Positions 59,855 through 64,000 of a DNA stretch of 64,000 bases are shown one piece after another. The notes beneath the pieces were generated by a model. The model saw only the letters and a list, made by a program, of their open reading frames with translations. It had not been told where the DNA came from and ran no database searches. The position numbers and the translations under genes were made by a program. Position 1 is the first letter of the stretch, and each line of letters begins with the position of its first letter. Source of the DNA: Leptolinea sp964420995 (GTDB taxonomy: Bacteria > Chloroflexota > Anaerolineae > Anaerolineales > Anaerolineaceae); the NCBI GenBank assembly GCA_964420995.1, contig CAYQUX010000003.1, positions 172,335 to 236,334 on the forward strand, given 5' to 3'.

Positions 59855-60390
59855 TGTCCGGGTTTTCCGGGGCATTCCTCGCCGGCGTCCTCGCGGGCGG
59901 TTCTCGAGCGTTCGATCATGGTTTGCAAATCGACCTTACCTGTAATGTGTTCAATCTCTACCGCGATTATGGTGACCCTGTTCCAGTTGCGTTCAATTTC
60001 TGCGTTCCCCTGCTCTTCCAGTCCGGGGGAGTATTTCGCGTTGATCGCCTCCAGTGCTTTGCGTCGGTCCACATCACCCGTCAAAATATGCGCGCGCCCA
60101 AAAACAACAACGCTGCGATAAACCGTGGCGAATTTTTCAGGCACCACTTCATCGCGATCCACCACACAAAAAGAGACTCGGTCATCCCGTTGAATCGCAT
60201 CGATTTTGTGACCAACCAGCGCGCCATGGAACAGAATACGCCCATCAACATACACATAGCTCAGCGGCACAGTGTATGGGTATCCATTGTCTCCGGCAAC
60301 AGCCAAAACACCTGTGTGACATGATTTTAAGACCTCAATGGATTCTTCCTCAGGCAATCCCTGTTTCATGCGTCTCATTTCACGGAACAT
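59851..60390 (-). CDS. pyridoxamine 5'-phosphate oxidase-family protein, NimA-like
   Basis: 179 residues. Split-barrel flavoprotein pattern of the nitroimidazole-resistance (NimA) group: SCHTGVLAVAGDNGYPYTVPLSYVY, then ILFHGALVGHKIDAI and VSFCVVDRDEVV. Such proteins bind FMN, heme or F420 and reduce small molecules. GAGG lies upstream of the ATG. Coupled to the VOC gene. Substrate unknown; being near a nitroreductase fits detoxification of nitro compounds. Confidence 0.87.
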   Translation of the reverse strand: MFREMRRMKQGLPEEESIEVLKSCHTGVLAVAGDNGYPYTVPLSYVYVDGRILFHGALVGHKIDAIQRDDRVSFCVVDRDEVVPEKFATVYRSVVVFGRAHILTGDVDRRKALEAINAKYSPGLEEQGNAEIERNWNRVTIIAVEIEHITGKVDLQTMIERSRTAREDAGEECPGKPGQ

Positions 60391-60483
60391 CGTCTACCCT
60401 CATTTTTTGTGGTTTGCTTTGATAATACCAGAAGCGGCGCGGAATGGCGAAATACCTTCCGCGCCGCGAAACGACTCCATCCG

Positions 60484-61731
60484 TTAATCGTTCAATAACC
60501 GGCGTTCACCTTCCAAAGCGCGAATAGGAGCCACATCTTGCGAGACTTCGATCGTACCCCGATACGCTCCTTTTTTATCATGTAGAGCAAAGTAGCGGAT
60601 ATGGATAAACTTACCCATCATCTGAATCCAAAATTCAGCCACATCCCGCCGCCCGGCTTTGAAATCATCCAGAATCCGTTGTACCTTATCCATACTGGCG
60701 GGTGGATGACATAATTGCACCTTTCTTCCGATGATCGTTGCCTGGCGTTCAAAAATACGATCTCTGGTTTGCGAGAAAAAGCGCACTTCATCATTCTCAT
60801 CCACAAAGGTGACATCAACCGGAAGATTGGTCAATAACAGGTTGATCTGCTCAAGACTCAGTGCGCCGGTATCCAGTTTGAGCTGGCTGCCAGACTCGTT
60901 ATCCGGTGTGGTGGATTTGTTGAAAAAGCGCTTTTCTTCCTCCAATATTTGCATTTCTGCCGGTCTCCAGTCATTTCCCGGCTGAACACGAAAGTATCCT
61001 AATTCCCCCTCCTGTTGGCGGATTTCAAACCAATCATCCTCGCTTAAGCGTTCCATCGCTGCCGGGAAGAGAATCTTCTCTTCTTTATAAACCATCTCCC
61101 GCATGGGTGTGGCAAAGCTCTCAAACGCATCTTTCAATTGCATGGCAAAAACTGCCGGATTCCCGGTTGAATCGCTTTTCAATACATCCTGCATCTTCTT
61201 TATCCCTGCGCGAATTTGATCCTGAATTCCCCACATCACCTGGGAAGGACCGGTAAATCCATATCGCTCCAGAATGGGGAAGAGCAGGTTCTCTTTACGC
61301 AGGTAATGGCGGGGAAAATCCGAAAGCTGCTCAAAAACCATGGTCACAGGGAATTTCTTTGTCTCGGTAGGGTCCTGAACGTAGGCAGCCACAACTTTTT
61401 GTAACGCATCCAGAAGAGATAAAGCTTCATCATTTTCCGCTTTTAATGTATTGATGGGATGCCCCGGCCGGCTCTCCGGTGGTAACTGCTGGTTTAACGA
61501 TTCCCGCACCACAGAAACATGCAGGTCGCACAGGTTCTGAATTTCTTCTACAGGCAGTCCTTCGGCGATAAGCATTTGTTCAACCTCGGCAATTTCGCCA
61601 GAATCGGCAACCTGCACAAGTTCTGCAAACCTGGCTTTCACTTCCTCCACAGGTTTACCATCGTGTAATCCCTTGAGGATGTTCTTTAACATCTCAATCC
61701 GTTTTGCCCGGTTGTTTATGTATTCACTCAT
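60484..61731 (-). CDS. DUF438-hemerythrin-PAS protein
   Basis: 415 residues from the ATG at 61731 with AAGGAGG 6 bases upstream; an open frame upstream lacks a start site. Residues 5-75 match DUF438 (AKRIEMLKNILKGLHDG, LPVEEIQNLCDLHVSV). Residues 90-250 are a hemerythrin-like four-helix bundle with GHPINTLKAENDEAL, RHYLRKENLLFP and YKEEKILFPAAMERL, with metal-ligand His and Glu residues. The C-terminal 120 residues form a PAS domain. Related DUF438 and hemerythrin proteins respond to or repair damage by NO and oxygen at iron centres. Confidence 0.9.
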   Translation of the reverse strand: MSEYINNRAKRIEMLKNILKGLHDGKPVEEVKARFAELVQVADSGEIAEVEQMLIAEGLPVEEIQNLCDLHVSVVRESLNQQLPPESRPGHPINTLKAENDEALSLLDALQKVVAAYVQDPTETKKFPVTMVFEQLSDFPRHYLRKENLLFPILERYGFTGPSQVMWGIQDQIRAGIKKMQDVLKSDSTGNPAVFAMQLKDAFESFATPMREMVYKEEKILFPAAMERLSEDDWFEIRQQEGELGYFRVQPGNDWRPAEMQILEEEKRFFNKSTTPDNESGSQLKLDTGALSLEQINLLLTNLPVDVTFVDENDEVRFFSQTRDRIFERQATIIGRKVQLCHPPASMDKVQRILDDFKAGRRDVAEFWIQMMGKFIHIRYFALHDKKGAYRGTIEVSQDVAPIRALEGERRLLND

Positions 61732-61771
61732 TTTTTCCTCCTTGGAACGTGTGTTTTTCGAGAGGAACGCT

Positions 61772-61984
61772 TTAGTTGCCTTCCCAACGGATGATGAAGG
61801 GCACTTGAATGGCTCCCGTAGGGCACGTGTCCTCACATTCCGCGCATCGGGTGCATGCGTCAGAAACCATCAGGCTTAAGCCCACACCGGTTATCGCTCC
61901 CGTGGGGCAGATCGCCACACAGGCCCCACATTCCGTACAGAGGGATTTATCTATCACCGGTAATGATGCCTTCGGGTCTGTCAT
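61772..61984 (-). CDS. 2[4Fe-4S] ferredoxin
   Basis: 70 residues with two clusters of Cys: CTECGACVAICP and CTRCAECEDTCP, each CxxCxxCxxxCP, the clostridial-type ferredoxin pattern. It carries low-potential electrons. Between the Crp/Fnr gene and the DUF438 gene on the same strand. A candidate regulator-binding dyad lies 59 bases upstream. Confidence 0.95.
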   Translation of the reverse strand: MTDPKASLPVIDKSLCTECGACVAICPTGAITGVGLSLMVSDACTRCAECEDTCPTGAIQVPFIIRWEGN

Positions 61985-62042
61985 ACCTTGCGTTCCTTGT
62001 CATCTCTATCAACATGGTAGCGTTTTTGGAGGAGTATGTATA

Positions 62043-62054
62043 CGACTTAAGTCG
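62043..62054. promoter_or_regulatory. perfect palindrome CGACTTAAGTCG upstream of the ferredoxin gene
   Basis: A 12-base palindrome between the crp-type gene and the ferredoxin gene. Half sites GAC-N4-GTC have the spacing of Crp/Fnr sites (5-N4-5), so it may bind the adjacent regulator. Confidence 0.45.
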
Positions 62055-62058
62055 GATT

Positions 62059-62724
62059 TTATGATTCTGCTTCGGCTTCGAGGCCGGCGCGATCAACCAA
62101 GATCAACCGGTTTCCTTCCCGACGCACCAGCCCGGCATCCATAAATCCACGCAATGTGCGGCCGATAACATCTCGCACAGTTCCCAGCCTGGAAGCAATC
62201 TCGTCCTGCGTCCATTGTTCTGAGACAGAACCGCGGTCCGCTTCATCCAGTAAAAAGCGAGCCAGGCGGCCGCGCACAGATCGCAAAGACAAGTCTTCCA
62301 CCAGAGAAGTCATTCGTTCCAGCCGTCTGGCAAAATCAACCACGGCAGCATATGCGAAATCAGCCCTCGATTTTAAAATCGTCCGGTAATCTTCCGATGA
62401 AATTGTGTATAAGCTGACCTGCGTTAACGCTCTGGCAGATGCTTTCAGTATTGCATTTCCGTTCAACGCTGGAATCGCGTTGATCTGCATCCCCGGCCCG
62501 AGGTTATGCAAAACCTGCTCTCTACCATTGGGTGCCGAACGGAAAACACGAACAGCTCCCCGGATGATAAACCCCACCCATTGACAATCTTCACCTTCCA
62601 CCTGAATAAGCTCGCCTTGAGAGCAGTTTTTTTCCACCATATATTTTGAAAGAACATCCACAGTCTCCGGGGAAACCTGCGAAAAAACAGAGAAGAACCT
62701 GGTTTTTACCATATCAACAGACAT
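62059..62724 (-). CDS. Crp/Fnr-family transcriptional regulator
   Basis: 221 residues from the ATG at 62724, 6 bases after a TATAAT, so translation may be leaderless; open frame upstream to 62814 has no start site. N-terminal cNMP-type sensor barrel (GEDCQWVGFIIRGAVRVF, LGPGMQINAIP) and C-terminal winged helix WTQDEIASRLGTVRDVIGRTLRGF. Only two Cys occur in the sensor part, so the 4Fe-4S cluster of Fnr is not expected; the effector is unknown. The regulator heads the minus-strand redox gene group. Confidence 0.9.
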   Translation of the reverse strand: MSVDMVKTRFFSVFSQVSPETVDVLSKYMVEKNCSQGELIQVEGEDCQWVGFIIRGAVRVFRSAPNGREQVLHNLGPGMQINAIPALNGNAILKASARALTQVSLYTISSEDYRTILKSRADFAYAAVVDFARRLERMTSLVEDLSLRSVRGRLARFLLDEADRGSVSEQWTQDEIASRLGTVRDVIGRTLRGFMDAGLVRREGNRLILVDRAGLEAEAES

Positions 62725-62730
62725 GGAAAA

Positions 62731-62736
62731 ATTATA
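62731..62736 (-). promoter_or_regulatory. -10 element of the Crp/Fnr gene (leaderless candidate)
   Basis: TATAAT on the minus strand, six bases before the preferred ATG. The -35 region is weak (TTTCCC at 18 bases), which would suit activated expression. Confidence 0.55.
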
Positions 62737-62862
62737 CCCATGAGGATTATTCAAGGGAAATTTTTCCATAGGTGGATAACCGCCTGTCATTGGTACAGGG
62801 TCACCAGTATTCAACCGGAATACTCGTTTGTATAATAAAGAAAAAAAATCAGGGAGGGAATT

Positions 62863-63381
62863 ATGGTTGAAAACATACTTCTGGCAATACTGTTTGGGGG
62901 AATGTTCACCTTTGTGTTCGGCGGAACCGGATTGTTCCTGTTAAGCCGATATCGTACCGCGCGACGTGAGGTTTCCGAAAGCACCAGTTGGAATGCAGCG
63001 CCGGGGCGGATCACATTTTCTACAGTCAGTGACATTGTCCCTGCCCATTCAATGAGTGAAGGTCTGGATGACTCGCATCGTGCCATTGTTGAATATGTCT
63101 ATACTGTCAATGGTATTGAATACACAGGAAGGCGAATCGCATTTACTGCCGGTGGTACTTCCTCGGGCACCCGTCGTGAGGCGGACACCATCGTCCAACG
63201 TTACCACAAGAATGCACCCGTCACCGTATACTTTGATCCACAAAATCCTTCAGAAGCGGTTCTCGAAAAAACTGTTGGATCAAATTCCGGTTTCCTTGTG
63301 ATCATTATTATTACACTTATGTTGGGGGTAATCTCCTGCGGTTTAAGTCTTTATGCAATTGTGAGCCAATTCACTGGATAA
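62863..63381 (+). CDS. DUF3592 membrane protein
   Basis: 172 residues, one N-terminal and one C-terminal membrane helix (about 5-29 and 142-167). The middle has ATIVEYVYTVNG-like IVEYVYTVNGIEYTGRR and YHKNAPVTVYFDPQNPSEAVLE, the DUF3592 signature. Function of the family is unknown. GGGAGGG precedes the ATG. Divergent from the crp-type gene. Confidence 0.88.
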   Translation: MVENILLAILFGGMFTFVFGGTGLFLLSRYRTARREVSESTSWNAAPGRITFSTVSDIVPAHSMSEGLDDSHRAIVEYVYTVNGIEYTGRRIAFTAGGTSSGTRREADTIVQRYHKNAPVTVYFDPQNPSEAVLEKTVGSNSGFLVIIIITLMLGVISCGLSLYAIVSQFTG

Positions 63382-63458
63382 ATGCCATTACATTACGCAT
63401 CCAAATCGGTTGGATTTCGTATATAGTTACATCCTACCATTGTGAAAGGAATTTTTTC

Positions 63459-63989
63459 ATGACCGATAAAATCCTTGTAACCTTCGCAACAAAATACGGC
63501 TCTACTCAGGGTGTGGCAGAAGCCATAGCCGAAGAACTTCGCAAGAAAGGTCAGATTGTTGACCTTATTCCCGCAAAAAATGTAAAGTCATTGGACGGGT
63601 ATTACGCGGTGGTACTTGGTACGCCGTTATATATCGGGAATATTCTCGGAGATGCCTCCAAATTCCTCTCCAGGAATCGGGCTGATCTTCAAAAAATGCC
63701 CTCCGCGTTGTTCGTCCTCGGACCGCTCGAAAAAACCCCGAAAGATCTGTCTGATGTGCAGGTTCAACTGGATTCTGTATTGAACAGATTATCCTGGTTT
63801 AAACCGGTGGTTGTCGAAATCTTTGCCGGTGCCATGGATCCGGACAAGTTCCGCTTCCCCGATTCACTATTGAAATTAATGCCGGCCGCCAGAGATAGCG
63901 CCATTTTCCAAAAACGTGACGGACGTGACTGGGAAGCCATCTGCACCTGGGCTGACACCCTGCCCCTGGCTTTGATGCAGACCGTTTGA
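63459..63989 (+). CDS. flavodoxin-domain protein (HemG-like)
   Basis: 176 residues. FMN phosphate loop FATKYGSTQGVAEAIAEEL at the N-terminus and a VVLGTPLYIGNILG segment for ring stacking. The length and end segments resemble the flavodoxin-type protoporphyrinogen oxidase HemG or related flavodoxins of anaerobes; with no heme genes nearby the role is unassigned. AAAGGA precedes the ATG. Confidence 0.88.
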   Translation: MTDKILVTFATKYGSTQGVAEAIAEELRKKGQIVDLIPAKNVKSLDGYYAVVLGTPLYIGNILGDASKFLSRNRADLQKMPSALFVLGPLEKTPKDLSDVQVQLDSVLNRLSWFKPVVVEIFAGAMDPDKFRFPDSLLKLMPAARDSAIFQKRDGRDWEAICTWADTLPLALMQTV

Positions 63990-64000
63990 GGTTTTCATTA

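Noticed and set aside
62043..62054. Fnr box in the strict sense (TTGAT-N4-ATCAA)
   Set aside because: The half sites are CGAC/GTCG, not TTGAT, and the regulator lacks the Cys set of Fnr; kept only as a candidate Crp/Fnr-type site.

Overview
The window reads as chromosomal DNA of a Chloroflexota bacterium, most likely class Anaerolineae (inference). The reasons are a fused transaldolase/glucose-6-phosphate isomerase next to rpiB and tkt, a complete division/cell-wall cluster running mraZ to ftsZ but without murE, an adenosylcobalamin-dependent ribonucleotide reductase behind nrdR, and several membrane-anchored proteins with Thr/Pro-rich linkers and beta-propeller or M23 domains. No rRNA, tRNA or CRISPR array was seen.

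Layout. 1-3641 (minus): a tightly coupled set of lipoprotein, 41-residue membrane microprotein, MBOAT acyltransferase and SGNH-type protein, which looks like a Dlt/Alg-style extracytoplasmic acylation module. 3874-12145: an orphan ParA-type ATPase, then a run of anchored extracytoplasmic proteins (14-blade WD40 protein, four-helix membrane protein, M23 peptidase, TolB-like propeller, M23 lipoprotein). 12194-17424 (minus): pentose-phosphate operon tkt-rpiB-tal/pgi. 17569-20583 (minus): copper operon csoR-copZ-copA with a clear promoter/operator. 20676-23193: HDOD protein, methyltransferase, and a ProX-type deacylase coupled to an EamA transporter.

23260-41361 (plus): the dcw cluster, mraZ-rsmH-ftsL-ftsI-murF-mraY-murD-ftsW-murG-(CvpA-like)-murC-murB-ddl-ftsQ-ftsA-ftsZ. 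Most junctions are stop/start overlaps. It is preceded by a promoter carrying five MraZ-type TGG boxes at 10-11 bp spacing and closed by a strong terminator. 41550-44735: nrdR and nrdJ, with a perfect 18-bp palindrome ahead of nrdR.

44736-48876 is clearly more AT-rich than its surroundings and looks acquired. It holds an OLD-like ATPase/TOPRIM nuclease, a LamG-like pseudogene with two in-frame stops, and a SUMF1-type protein, and it abuts a gene remnant coupled to a GNAT acetyltransferase. 49535-50582 is a REP/RAYT element: a Y1 (HUH) transposase surrounded by copies of a nested palindrome, one of which lies in frame inside the transposase gene.

50587-63989: a lipoprotein with a possible cysteine-peptidase fold and a Cys4/Val-run tail, a STAS-like protein, a TetR regulator with a membrane protein, a hybrid histidine kinase with an HD-GYP response regulator, then a minus-strand redox/nitrosative-stress group (GyrI-nitroreductase fusion, VOC protein, NimA-like flavoprotein, DUF438-hemerythrin-PAS protein, ferredoxin, Crp/Fnr regulator), and finally a DUF3592 protein and a flavodoxin-type protein. 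All functional statements rest on motif reading and family knowledge; no database search was run.
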